A stretch of DNA of 58,579 nt, from positions 3,544,314-3,602,892 of the forward strand of contig KQ481983.1 of assembly GCA_001430745.1 (NCBI GenBank). Direction: 5' to 3'. The translations under genes and the position numbers were made by a program. Source of the DNA: Auxenochlorella pyrenoidosa (taxonomy: Eukaryota; Chlorophyta; Trebouxiophyceae; Chlorellales; Chlorellaceae). A model generated the notes under the pieces. The model worked only from the letters and a program-made list of their open reading frames with translations. It did no database searches and was not told where the DNA came from. This document shows, piece by piece, positions 29,301 through 40,800 of the stretch (position 1 is its first letter; every line of letters starts with the position of its first letter).

Positions 29301-31426
29301 GAGCCGCTCGTCAGACGGGGTGCAAGCTGCGCGGCGCAGCATGGCACGCGAGCTGCGGCAGCGCTTTGACGCCACCTCGCACGCGATGTGCTCACCCGCC
29401 ACTTGCCCTGCTCCGTGCCGCGGAAGGCCACGCAGGCAGCAGCCTGCTGCTCATTCCAGTACACCCAGGCCTGCAGGGCAGCCATGTGTGGTCAGGGGCT
29501 GTGCGCTGCAGCCTTGATAGGCGGCACGGGAAGCCGTCCCCTGCTGTTCCTTGCCGACTTGCAACGCCTGCAGACATGAAGAAGGCACGACACCAAGAGC
29601 GCACGCAGAAGGGCATGCCGGTGGCTGGCGCACCGACACACCTCGGTGTCAGTGGTGGTGTTCTCAATGTATGCGACGGGCTTGAACATGGCATGCGCCG
29701 CCACGCCTGCCAGGTCCAACACCTCGCGCCAGTCGGCTGCCAGTGGGATCTGCAGCAGCCAAAAAAGGATGGAGAGCCGCTGCACTGCGCTCTGTGCGCG
29801 CTGCAACGGCGCTCGTACTCTGCAGCAGCAGAGCAGTGCACGAGCAGTGCACTGTGTTGTAAGTCAGGTGACAGCAGCAGCACCAGTGGAGAGCGCAATA
29901 GTGTGGCAGCAGTTGCAGCAGCAACGGCAGCACACAGTGTGCAGGGCAACGAGGAAGGACTCCCTGCTGCCAAGCTTGCCTGTCCTGGTATGCCAACCAC
30001 TGGCGGCCCCATTTCAGAGTCTGCTGCCGCGCCCTGCGCCAGAGCCTCTTCAAAGGAGAAGAAGCGGCAGCGCAGCTGCACACTGCCGCAGGGCTCGCCC
30101 TGCTGGCTACAGCTGTCTGAGCCACTGCTGGTGCTGCAGGCAGCAGCTCCACGCGGGCCGGCTTCGCCGCCCCTGCTGCCAGCATCAGCGCCGTGATGCC
30201 CTCCCTCAGCACCAGCATCGCTGCTGCAGAACAGTTCCAGCTCAACCTCATGTGTATGTCCATTGCAGAGGGGCGGCAGCTTTACGGCGGCGCAGCCCAG
30301 GCTGCAGTCGTCTGCCGGGGATCCGGGGTCCCACACTTGCACCCGCAGCACCTGCTGCTGGGGGCTCCTGCAGGGGAGGAGGGGGGGCCCGGCGGTGGCA
30401 TGCGCCTCCTCAGCACTGCGCGAGTGTGAAGAGCAGGCCAGACACGGGCAAGGGAATGCATGGGCAGCCAGCCTCCCAGCGCAAAGCAAAGCGCGCTGGT
30501 ATCCACCCACAGCGGGCAGCGGCCGCACCTGACGTACAGCGTGCAGTGCTCCTCACAGTCCAGGCTGGGGTTGTTGACCGCCACGATGCTGGCCCAGGTT
30601 GAGCCTCCCACAGCCAGGCGCAGCTGGGGCCCGGGGGAGAGGACGGAGCGCGCCTCGGCGGCCGGCGGCGACACGGCGCGGCGCACCGTGACGCGCAGCA
30701 GCCCCGCCAGCTTGCTGTGCACAAACTCCCTGCTGGGCCGGTGGGAGGGGGGCTCCATCAGGAGGTACTCTTCACCATCTTGAGCAAGGAAGACGGGGAA
30801 GAATGTGGACGGGCTGTAAAAACAACAACCGGCGTGCTTTGGCTGCAAGGATGCATGAGCTTGGTGTTGGATCAGGACCACGGTACCGAGGGATGCACCC
30901 GCTTGCACGCTTGCCTGTCTAGGTAGAAGACCTCGGCGCCACAGGCATGACGCTCCGGGATCCCCCGCTCCTCGAGCAGGCAGTAGGCTTCGAAGCTGGC
31001 GCCTGCTAGCGCCGCGCCAACTCTCCAGTCAAGCTCGAGCTCTTCCCGCAGCTGTGAATCTGCTGCAGTGGCCGTATCTGCATGAGATACCACCGCCGCT
31101 GCCAGCGATTCTGATCTTTGTTGCGGTTCCTGCCGCTCTGCTGATGGCGCCCTGCCCGCACCCGCCGCTGCAGAGGCTGCTATGGAGCGTGCATGCCGCT
31201 GCCGGCCCAGGCTGCAGCAGCTGCCTGCGGCGCCTGCGCCGGCGGAAGCTGGAATTCGTCGCTCGGGAACGCAGCCGGGCTGCACCCAAGGCGCAATGCT
31301 GCTGCTCAACCGTGCGCTGAGGGCTAGGCCGCCCGAGAAGGGGCTGTAAGGGTGCGAGACTCTCATGATGGCCCGCAACAGGCGCCTTCCAAGTAGAGGG
31401 GCGCCCGTTTGCAAAGGAGCTAGCAT
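26398..31426 (-). CDS. C2-domain class 3 (Fungal lipase-like) lipase, possibly plastid-targeted
   Basis: Probable acyl-lipid hydrolase. The first exon (30915-31426) is a basic, Ser/Ala-rich, transit-like leader. Next come PSTFFPVFLAQDGEEYLLME, a region ending VNNPSLDCEEHCTLYVR, and a C2-like exon (VLRVQVWDPGSPADDCSLGC). The alpha/beta-hydrolase core follows: AWVYWNEQQAAACVAFRGTE, KWRDILTDLHLVPAPLDPNR, VHSGFLTAYDSVRPAVLSVL, the nucleophile elbow VYLTGHSLGGALATL, VWNFGCPRVGN, and the acid and base in WRVVNARDTVCTLPRLVGYA then HVGHAIHL. Between DPNR and VHSGF lies an inserted, Glu/Lys/Ala-rich predicted coiled coil (28494-28945). Two similar helix exons follow the core. The C-terminus is acidic and Gly/Ser-rich. 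C2-plus-lipase_3 architecture recalls Arabidopsis HIL1-type plastid lipases (from memory). Several internal exon ends remain approximate. Confidence 0.82.
28067..28106. repeat. AT-rich hairpin with internal direct repeat, in a lipase intron
   Basis: GTTTGGATA opens and TTATCCAAAC closes an inverted repeat. Inside it two near-identical 15-mers (GATAGCAATTTATCC and GATAGCAACTTATCC) lie one base apart. It stands out from the GC-rich intron and could be a remnant of a small transposable element or an RNA hairpin. Confidence 0.6.
30814..30914 (-). other. GC-AG intron 1 of the lipase gene
   Basis: On the minus strand the donor is TAGACAG|GCAAGC and the acceptor TTTTTACAG, phase 2. The junction reads VFYLD-Ser-PSTFFPVFLAQDG. 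GT alternatives downstream are in the wrong phase. Confidence 0.65.
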
Positions 31427-31706
31427 CTAGGTCGAAGGAACAAACGATCGAAACAGCACGGGCTGATTCAGCGCCTGACGAGGCAAGCTTCCGCCGCCAG
31501 AGTGGCGCCACGGGCCACTTTTTGCCTTCATCAAACCAGCGACCCATTCCCTGCTTTGCAGCCTTTTGCAGTGCAACACATGGAGCCTTGGGTGTTGAAT
31601 TCAGTTGAATGGTAAAACTGGTGCATGGGGCAGAGATAGATGCGACAAAGCAACGGTGTACAGAGATGCTGTGCAGGATGGGACAGTGCTGTCTGACCGC
31701 CGCCAC

Positions 31707-32880
31707 TCAACGAGGAGCGGCCAGGATGTTGAAAGATGTCACCCACAACAGCTGCAACAAGGTTGAAAGGGGAGTTGGCAGGGTGAGGAGCGATGAGCGG
31801 GGAGCAAAGACTTGAGTGAGGCAGAGCCCCTGCTGGCCGCCCCTCAGCACGCAAGCGCGTCTGCATGGAGCAGCAACCCACAGGGCGAAGGCTGGCTGCA
31901 CCCCTCCGACCACCCGCGCTTGGTCAGCCTGAACCGACTGGGCGGCGCGCCCCGCATGCTCGGGGGGGGCACAGCTTGGCTCACCACAAAGAAGGCGACA
32001 GCGGGGGCAAAGCCCTCAAAGGTGAGCGGCGACTGGTTGATCTTGTCGGGGTCCTCATACTCGGCCTCATCAATGCTGCGCCACAGGGTCGGGGTCGGGG
32101 AAGGGGGGCTGGGCCCGGCTGGGCTGGGCTGCTTGCACGAGGGCAACGTCAGTGCCGGCTGATACCAGGACAGCGGGCTTTTCTCACATGCTCCACACCA
32201 TGCACAAGAAGCGTGCGCTGCGGCGACACGAGTCGGGTGCCAGTGCACCCAAGCCCAGCTCTGGCGACCGCATCCCCGGGATCCCAGCCGCTGCGCACGC
32301 ACTTCTGCCACTTGAGCCATGCATTGCCGACAAAGATGTTCAGCCCCATGAACCTGCAGCGGAGAGCATTGGGGGCTCGCTGGGTCCAGCCTGCACATGT
32401 CCACATCAGTGCTGCCTGCAAATCCAACACCTGCCCGGCTGCGGATAATTGAAACACTGCAAACAGCAGTTCCCCCACCAAGGATACGAGAATGGCGCAA
32501 ACTGCAGAGCGAAGCAGGCTGGCTTCGTGCCAGCATGCAGCAGCGACGGCCGCCCATCCGCCAGCAGCCTCACGAGAGGAAGACCATGAGGCCCTGTGCA
32601 CCCAGCGCGCCGTACAGCGTGCCCAGCACGAGGGCTACCATGATGCGCACGTAGAAGAGGGCATCGTACAGGTCATTCTGCAGGGCAGGGCAGGGTGCGG
32701 GGCGCCGAGGCAGCTCAGCGACTGCTCATGCAGGTGGGCCATCAGGGATGCCGGTGAACGCCCCACCAAGGCATGGCGCAGGGCGCTATCCCCCACACTG
32801 CGCTGTGCCAGCTGCCATACCTTGGGCCAGGTCTGGGGCGGGGGCGTAACCGCCTTGCGAAGGAGCGTGAGCACGCGCAT
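31707..32880 (-). CDS. Rab5IF/RCAF1-type small membrane protein (Rab5-interacting family)
   Basis: Five short exons (32821-32880, 32574-32677, 32303-32353, 31985-32075, 31707-31751) join with matching phases into a 116-residue protein. It has TWPKNDLYDALFYVRIMVAL, a first membrane pair through VLGTLYGALGAQGLMVFLSF then MGLNIFVGNAWLKWQ, a NIDEAEYED loop, and the helix FEGFAPAVAFFVVLLWVTSF. The layout and the WP-K-D-x-x-D-x-x-Y-x-x-R and D-E-x-E-Y features match the Rab5-interacting/RAB5IF family, which is distantly related to EMC6. Family members assist membrane-protein or respiratory-complex assembly. An in-frame Met at 32928 would add 16 residues. The gene is in tandem with the lipase gene downstream and divergent from EXO1. 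Many annotation pipelines would miss it because no exon exceeds 104 bases. Confidence 0.8.
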
Positions 32881-33305
32881 AGCAGCTGCGGGTCCCACGC
32901 GCGCCTGCCGCCGCCCGCCGACTCCCAAGTGCTGTTCTGGTTGGTCCCGCGCTGCTCGCCGCTTTCACAAGTGATCTGTTACGCCCGCAAACGCTTGTGG
33001 AAGGACCCGGGCTGCTGGAAGGGCCCGCAAGCAAAGGTGATGGTCGAATAAGAGGGTGCTGAGTTCGGGGATGGCCACAGTGATGTCAGAATGGGCGTAT
33101 TGATGCGCAGAATGTATCGCCCGCAACAGACGGCTCTTGAATTCCGCTGCATGGGCTGGCACGTCATGGGCCGACCCCTTGCGCCCACTGGCTGTTCCTT
33201 CGCATCCAAATTTTATCGAGGCGCTTGATTTGATTGTATTTCCAGCAGGCAGAGGCCTGGCTGTCAGCCGGGCCCCCGCACCTGTCGAGGGCACGCTCCT
33301 CCCCC
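32881..33305. promoter_or_regulatory. Bidirectional promoter region, Rab5IF-like / EXO1
   Basis: 425 bases separate the divergent start codons. Composition drops in GC towards EXO1 (AAATTTTATCGAGG near 33209). No conserved element can be named from one sequence. Confidence 0.45.
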
Positions 33306-36300
33306 ATGGGGGTCTCTGGCCTGCTGCCACAGCTGCGGTCCATCACCAAGCGATGTCACGTGTCCAAATACCGCGGGGAGAAAGGTAGGGAGTGCTGGCG
33401 GCGTTGGCGGCAGCAGCGCTGCCCGCCCACGTTGCGGGCGGCCTGGCCTCTTTGCCTGCTCACTTTTCTTGCCCGGCAATACAAAATTGCATGGAGGCCT
33501 TGACTTGCACCGCCATGGCCGCCTGCGGCTGTCGCTGGCATGTCCATCCCTGCATGCCGTGCGTCCTCCTCTTGTGCGGGCTGCCCCAGAGCCCACCAGT
33601 GTCGCGCAATCCCGGCCCCTCCGCAGTGGCGGTGGATGCCTACTGCCTGCTGCACAAGGGCGCGTACACCTGCGCCCGCGAGCTGGTGGAGGGCGAGCCC
33701 ACGGAGCGGCACGTGGCCTACTGCATGGCCCGCATGGAGCTCCTGCTGGGTGCTGGCGTGACGCCGCTGGTGGTCTTTGACGGCGGCCGCCTGCCCAACA
33801 AGGGGGACGAGGAGCGGAGCAGGCAGCGCAGCCGTGAGGAGAACCGCGCGCGGGCGCGCGCGCTCTGGGCTGCGGGCAACCGCACCGCGGCCATGGAGTG
33901 CTACCAAAAGGCGGTGGACATCACGCCCGCGCATGCCAAGCAGTTTGTCGAGGTGGGTGCTGCCCAGAGGGCCATGTGACCAGGGCAGGCATGCCAGGGA
34001 GGGAGGTTATGGCCGGCACCTGGCCGCACCCTCCTGCACGTGCTTTGAAGGCTGCCACGTGAGCGGTGCGCTTGCTGTGGTCCAGACGCTTGAGTCAGAG
34101 GCACCCGCTGGCTGCCTGCCCACCGCCCTCCTGGCCGCGCTCGCGTGCCCCATCCCAGGCGCTGAAGCGGCGTGGCTGCGCCTTCCTGGTGGCGCCCTAC
34201 GAGGCAGACGCGCAGATGGCATACCTGGCGCTGAATGGGCTGGTCGACGCGGTTCTCACAGAGGACTCGGACCTGCTCTGCTACGGCTGCCCTAAGGCAA
34301 GTATGAGCAAGATCAATGCGGGACCGCAGCGTTTTGCTCCCATCTGTGCCCTTCGTGGCCCTCTGGGTACCACTGCATGGCGATGCTGGCCCAGCCGTCA
34401 CGCGTGCCACCACCGCCTGCTCTTCTCTTCATTGCAGGTGTTCTTCAAGATGGACAAGACGGGGGAGGGCGAGGAGGTGCAACTGTGCGAGCTGCCCCAG
34501 GCCAGGGAGCTGGCCTTCCAGGGCTTTGGGCACGACCTGTTCCAGGAGGTGGGTAGGAGGCGGGTGGAGTGGGATGGGACAGAGGCTCGCTTTAGCACGC
34601 TGATGCCTGGTTGGCTGCATGGCTGCACTACAATGGTGCCGTTGAGCACTTAGCACCTGTTACGGCAATGCTGGCCGGGTCATTGCCGCCTTGCTCTGTA
34701 CCCACCCCGTGCGTGCTCGTGTGCAGATGTGTGTGCTGGCAGGCTGCGACTTTGTGGACAGCCTACCTGGCATTGGCATCAAGAAGGCGCACCAGAACCT
34801 GCGCCGCACCCGCTGCTTCCTCAAGGTGGGTGCCACCTGGGTGCTGCTTTTGCATAACTTGCTGCTGGCTGCTTCCGGTTTCTTTTATGACCCGCTCCTG
34901 CTGCTGCTTTCGATGGTTGATGGACAGCCAATGAAGCTTCCGTTCACAGCGCATGACCGGATTTTTGATCACACTCAACAACTGTTGCGTTCATCTGCCT
35001 TGCGTTCCACTGCTGCTCCTGGCACGCCAGGTGGTGCGTGCCCTGCGCTTTGACGGCACCAAGATCCCAGAGGGCTACGAGCGTCGCGTGCAGCGCGCGC
35101 TGTGGACCTTCCGGCACCAGCGCGTGTACTGCCCACGCCGGCGCGCGGCGGTACACCTGCATGAGATCCCTGGTGGCGACCTGGCAGCGGGGGCGCGTGT
35201 GCCTGCTGCTGCGCAGGTAGGTCAAGCTTAGCTTTTGCCGCCACTTCTTCCAGCTTGCAACCTGCCTCTGTACTGAACCGTCGGCAGCAAGCAGTGACAA
35301 CTGTCTGAATTTGCAAATCAGCAACCCTCGTGTGCCTGCTGCAGCTGGTGGATGGCGAGCCCGACTTCTTGGGCCCTGCGCTGCCAGATGATGTGGCGCA
35401 AGCCATCGCTGCAGGTATAGCCGATGGCCACGCGCACAGGATTGTTCCGACACAGCAGACAGGTTGCAGCTGCGCTACGGTCTGGGTGCTTGGTGTGGCA
35501 GCCCACCCCAAAGTCGGCCAGTCTTGGTCTGACATGGCCTCTGGTCTCTCTGCCAATCCTCCCCAACAGGTGACCTGGACCCCATCACCAAGCAGCCCTT
35601 TGCTGACGAGCTGCAGCCATGCACGGCGCCACTGACAGACGATGCAGCAGCTAGCGGCAGCGCAAGCCAGCGTGATGCGCCACCCGCACGCCAGCAGCAG
35701 CAACTCAGGAGTGGGCGGAGCAAGAGCGGGCAGCAAGTGGTGGGTGCTGGGAATGGCACGACGCTGCTGAACTTTGGCTTTGTGCGTGGGCTGGCCAAGC
35801 CCACACAGGCCGAATTCAAGCCGCCCCGCCCCAGCAGCGCGCCTGGCTCGCAAGACAGCGCAGCTGGGCAGCCGCTGCAGCAGCAGCAGCAGCAGGCGGC
35901 AGCAAGTTCCTCCCAAGAAGAAAACAAGCAGCTCCGGCAGCAGGGGCTGGGGTCACCTGCGCCTCCCAAACCAGCGCCAGCTGGCGATGCGCTGGCCAGC
36001 CCCACCGATGAGCAGTGGCAGAGCTTCCGGCAGCGGCGGCACCGGGCGAGTGGGCGGGTACTGCTTGCGGCACCGCTTGCAGCTACACACCCAGCAGGTA
36101 AGCCTCCTGGACCTGCTGGAGGCGGCAAGACCAGCAGCTTCTTTGCTGGGCCCAAGCCCTCGGTGTCTGGCATGCGCAAGCCAGCAGCTGTGGCTGCGGC
36201 AGGCAGCGGCGCAAGCCTGCTTGCGCGGCTGCAGGCGGCGCTGAAGCCTGAGGAGCCCAGCGTTGATGAACTCCTGCGCGGCAGGGAGGACGAGGCAGAC

Positions 36301-37476
36301 CTGCCGGCGGAGATTTCTGTCAGCATCGGCACAGACGATGATGAGGAGCAGCTGCAGGAGTGTCAGCAGGCGATGCGGCTGGGGGATGGGCGGGCGCGCT
36401 TCGTACCACCGTGCAGGGCAGCACCGGTGCAGCAGCCCGCCAGCATGCGGACGCAGCAACATGAGGAGGAGGGGGGGCAGGATGCTGCAGAGCAGCAGCT
36501 GGAGATGGGTGGCCCCAGCAGGCCACGCTTAGTGGTGCCTGCTAAGCAGCGGCTTTCGACGGAGCAGGGGGAGCAGCAGCAGCGGAGCCGCAGCCAGCCT
36601 ACAAGTCCCCTGGACCTGCTGGGCCTCGGCCGCTCGCCCACAATAGATGATGTGCTGGGCGGCGGCTCAGCACCTGCAGCAGAGCGACTAGGAGGGCAAG
36701 ACGAGGCTGAGCAGCTGCCGTCGCTGGCTTGCAGCCCAGCGCAGTTGCCAAGGCCCAGCCAGCGGCTGTGGCTGCCGCAGCGGTCAGCGGCAGAGCAGCA
36801 GCAACGGCAGCAGAAGCCTCTGCTGGACTTGGTGTCGCCTGCAGGGCCCTTGTTCCGGCAGCCACTGCAGCAGGATGTGCAGCAGCAGCGCCAGCACCAA
36901 ATCACGCCAGGCTTCTACAACATGGAAGCTGGCAGCGACGCCGGCAGCGGTGCGCGCCCTATCAGCAGCCTGCCGTGGCGGGAGCCTGCAGACACGCCCG
37001 CAAGCAGGAGCCCGCTCTCAAGGCGAGCAGCAGGCGCGGCAGGCGGCAGCGGTGCCGCAGGCCTGCAGCCGTGCTTCGATGCGGCGGCGCCAGCAGCCGA
37101 GGGCGACGGTGCACCAGACCTAGAGCGCGTCAGCCCGTTTGCAAGCGATCCCATTGCCAGCCTGGGTCACCTGCCTGCCTTCCAACGGGAGGCAGAGGCA
37201 GCAGTGGACAGAGCAGCACAGACGGCGCTGGCGGCCGCCTCGCAGGCAGCGCTGCGCCCGCTACGGCCACCTCCGCACCTGCAGCCTGGCAAAGCGCAAG
37301 CAGCTGCGTTGGCAGCTGGCAAGCGCGCTCTGCTAGGGGTAGGGGAGAAGGAAAATGGGCAGACGCGGCAGGCAGCGGGGGGCAGCAAGCGGCTGAAAGG
37401 CGCTGGAACAGCTGTTGGCGCGGGCGCCCCTGCTGCAAGCAACATATTCTCAGGCTTTGCCTGTGGCTCGCGCTGA
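33306..37476 (+). CDS. EXO1: Exonuclease 1 (FEN1/XPG family 5' nuclease)
   Basis: Nuclear 5'-3' exonuclease and flap nuclease used in mismatch repair and end resection. Exons: 33306-33384, 33627-33952, 34159-34295, 34438-34548, 34727-34825, 35031-35150, 35345-35414 and 35570-37476. The N domain starts [20 protein letters not shown] and has metal ligands in [14 protein letters not shown] and VVFDGG. The I domain has [27 protein letters not shown] and [18 protein letters not shown] (helix-hairpin-helix). All expected catalytic acids are present. The long final exon encodes a Gln/Ala/Ser/Pro-rich tail of about 630 residues, as is typical of EXO1 regulatory tails; KTSSFFAG (36127-36150) resembles an MLH1-interacting peptide. 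Intron 3 has a GC donor. Confidence 0.93.
34296..34437 (+). other. GC-AG intron in EXO1
   Basis: Donor CCTAAG|GCAAGT, acceptor TTCATTGCAG, phase 0. Joins [12 protein letters not shown] to VFFKMD, exactly as in EXO1 of other organisms (SDLLAFGCKKV.LKMD). The overlapping GTATGA would be out of phase. Confidence 0.8.
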
Positions 37477-37879
37477 GCGCTGAGAGCAGCATTTTAACAA
37501 TGCAAGCAGCTCTCAAAAGAGGCATCAGTTGGGCATGCAGTGACAATGCGGTGCACTGCAGGCTGACACAACTAGGAGGGGCATGGGAGACGCAAGCGGA
37601 CAATGATAGCGACACATGGGTCAGCCAGCGTAGAGGAGGATGAATATCTGTGCAGGGAGGCATTTGTGGGCTGTACAAAGCGGAGAAACAGTAAGAAGAA
37701 TCACGGATTGAATAGAGGCAGGGACAGGGCATCTGTGCAAAACTGTGCAGCCGGTTCAGTGATAACAAAGCTTTGCGGGAAAGGCGCCACTGCGGCGCCC
37801 AAAGCCGCTAACTCAGCGGCGGCAGCCATGCAGCTGCCAGGCGTGCTGGAAACAATGTGCTTCTGGTGGCAGCGGATCA
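37477..37879. other. Convergent 3' region between EXO1 and the FLY-type ligase
   Basis: No coding region is supported. I saw no clear TGTAA on either strand, so the polyadenylation sites are undefined. Confidence 0.45.
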
Positions 37880-40800
37880 TCACAGCGGTGGCAGCGGGCG
37901 GCGGCAGGTCGGGCAGTCGTGCTTGTACGACAGCCAGCGCTCCAGGCACGCCTTGTGGAAGACGTGGCTGCAGGGCGTGACGGCGCGCTGCAGCTTGCTG
38001 GACACGTCCACCAGCTGCAGCCACAGGGGAAAAGAGAGCGGGTGGGCGCCGCTGTGCCATCCTGTCTGCACTGCAAGCAGGGCGAGGGGCTGCGCATGCA
38101 CGCGGCACGAAGCACAGCATCTCTGCCCGGTGGGGCTGCACATCACAGGGGTGGTCCCCCCGCCTCCACCCGTCCCTGCTTGCCTGCATGCAGATGACGC
38201 ATTCCCGGCCAGCGCCATCCCCGGTCTCGATGTCGCCGCCGCAGCGCGAGGGCGGCACCGGGCGCGAGTAGTCGTAGCGCCGCGGCAGGAGCTGGGGCAG
38301 CGAGGAGGGGGGCAAGGGGCGACTTACGCTGGGGAACAAGAAGTTGGAAGCCTTTTTCCAGTGCAAGCGGCCTTACTCGCCACCCCGGCGTGCCACGCCA
38401 GCTCAGTGCCACGCAATGAGCACTGCCGAGCGCCGCTACGCCACCGCAGGCACGCCCCCCTCCCGGCGCTCACCACTCGTGGGACGAAGCAGCGCGGCCC
38501 CAGCCAGTGCTGCGCCAGCAGCAGCCCCGCCTGCAGGCCCACCCAGGCCACCAGCGCGGCGCACAGCGGCGGGTTGGGCGCCACGCGCAGCAGGTTGGAG
38601 GGGCAGCCGTAGACGTAGAGGGGCAGGGCCAGGCGCGCCGCGCTGGTGCCCAGCACAAACTCGGGGCGCAGCGGCTGCCGGCTGTCCGACCGCGCGCACA
38701 GCACGATCTGGGGCCACCAGAAGCTGAAAAAGGCAAACATGAGGATGGGCATGTGCCTGCGGCGTGCGGGGGGGGTGAGGTAAGTTGGGGCGAGGGTGTT
38801 GAGTGCAGGGACGCCAGCAGGGGCGGGGTGAGAGCGCAGGCGCGTGCACATGCGGGCAGCCCTGAGCCAGCGAGAGAGCGCGCGGCGGCAGCAGGGGCAG
38901 GGGGCACCAGGCCAGCACCCGCATGCCACGCCCGCGCCCGTGTCGCGCGCACCGTTGCAGCTGGTATGTGAGCAGTATGCCGCCCAGCAGGGTGGCGTAG
39001 AAGCGGGCGTAGAGCACCGACACCTCGCGCTGCGCGGTCCACGCGTCCACGCCGCCGCGGCGGGCGCGCCAGACGGACAGCAGGAACCGCATCTCGAATA
39101 TGGCAAACACCACTGCAGGGCGGGGGGGGGGGGGCAGAGTTGGTGGTGTGGTGTGTGGGGGGCAGACAGGGAGTCACACCAGCCTACGGGCGGCAGGTGG
39201 CAGTGGCCAGGGATGGTGGGCGGTGCTTCAACAGCACTGTGGCCTATGACCTAGCTGGGCTGCACAGCAGCGTGCCGTGCAAACATGGCCCCCCCCTGCT
39301 CACCAAACTGCATGAAGGCCACGGCCCCAAACGAGTGGAAGAGCGACTCCACCATGATGCCCAGCGTGAGGTGCACCAGGCACAGGTACGCGTCCAGCAC
39401 GGCCTGCAGACACAGAAGGGGGGCACCGGGGCGCGGGCTTGGAGGGGGCCGAGGCGAGGCCAGGCACCAGGGGCGGCGCATCAGCCACCCAGACAGAACA
39501 GAGACGGGTGGCAGGGAGGTGCAGCCAAGGGGGGCCACGTGGTGTCGGAAAGAGGAGGCCAAGCCCCTGTCCTGGCGACCTGGCGGCAGGGCCGACCCAG
39601 CCCTGGCCGAACGCAGGGGAAGCTCGCACTGGCGCCGCCGCCGCACCTGGTGTGCTAGGGTGAGCAGCGAGACGCGCGAGGCGAGGGCGGGGGTGGCACA
39701 CGCCTCCATCTGCCGCACCAGCAGCAGCACTTGCAGCAGGCCCAGCGCGGTGANNNNNNNNNNNNNNNNNNNNNNNNNNNNNNNNNNNNNNNNNNNNNNN
39801 NNNNNNNNNNNNNNNNNNNNNNNNNNNNNNNNNNNNNNNNNNNNNNNNNNNNNNNNNNNNNNNNNNNNNNNNNNNNNNNNNNNNNNNNNNNNNNNNNNNN
39901 NNNNNNNNNNNNNNNNNNNNNNNNNNNNNNNNNNNNNNNNNNNNNNNNNNNNNNNNNNNNNNNNNNNNNNNNNNNNNNNNNNNNNNNNNNNNNNNNNNNN
40001 NNNNNNNNNNNNNNNNNNNNNNNNNNNNNNNNNNNNNNNNNNNNNNNNNNNNNNNNNNNNNNNNNNNNNNNNNNNNNNNNNNNNNNNNNNNNNNNNNNNN
40101 NNNNNNNNNNNNNNNNNNNNNNNNNNNNNNNNNNNNNNNNNNNNNNNNNNNNNNNNNNNNNNNNNNNNNNNNNNNNNNNNNNNNNNNNNNNNNNNNNGCC
40201 CGCGCCGGCTGCGGGGGCCACGGCCAGCTCCAGCCGGAACTCGCAACGCTGCCAGCGGCGCGCCTCCTCAAAGCGGCCCGCCGGGTCGGGCATGTGCCGC
40301 ACTTCCACCCCCTCGTCGCGCAGCTTGGCTGCAAGCAGGGCCACCTGGTGTGCCGCCGCCCTCAGCACCTCCTCCTGTTGCTCCGCCTCCAGCTCGGCCT
40401 CAGCCTCTGCCTCCGCGTCTGCTGCCGCCATGGCGGCGTCTGCTGCCGCATCCGCCGCGCTTGCCAGGCCGCCAGCGTGCGGCAGCAGCCCTCGCTCACT
40501 GTCAGCTGCACCCACACCGCCACCCTCGCCGTCGCTGCGCCAGCTGCCGCCGCCGCGCTCGCCTGCCAGCGCTTGCTGGCGCTGCCGCAGCGTGCGGCGC
40601 GTCGGCAGGCGGATGGGCACAACCGGCTCCACCACCGCCATCAGCTTGCCGGCGGCGGGCACATGCACGCCCTGCGAGGCAGCGTTGCCAAGGCCACCGC
40701 GCATGGCTGTCAGCACCAGGCTGTGCCTGGGGCAGGCATGCAGGCCATTCAGACTGCATTGCATACGCCCTGTAACTGGTGCGACAGCCTTTTGACATCA

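Noticed and set aside
29390..29480. GC donor after FRGTEQ in the lipase gene
   Set aside because: A canonical GTGAGC donor after KWR gives the expected FRGTEQGKWRDILTDL sequence.
31707..32880. EMC6 as the identity of the small membrane protein
   Set aside because: EMC6 and Rab5IF are related, but the WP-K-D motif before the first span and the DEAEYED loop fit the Rab5IF side better. Not fully excluded without an HMM search.
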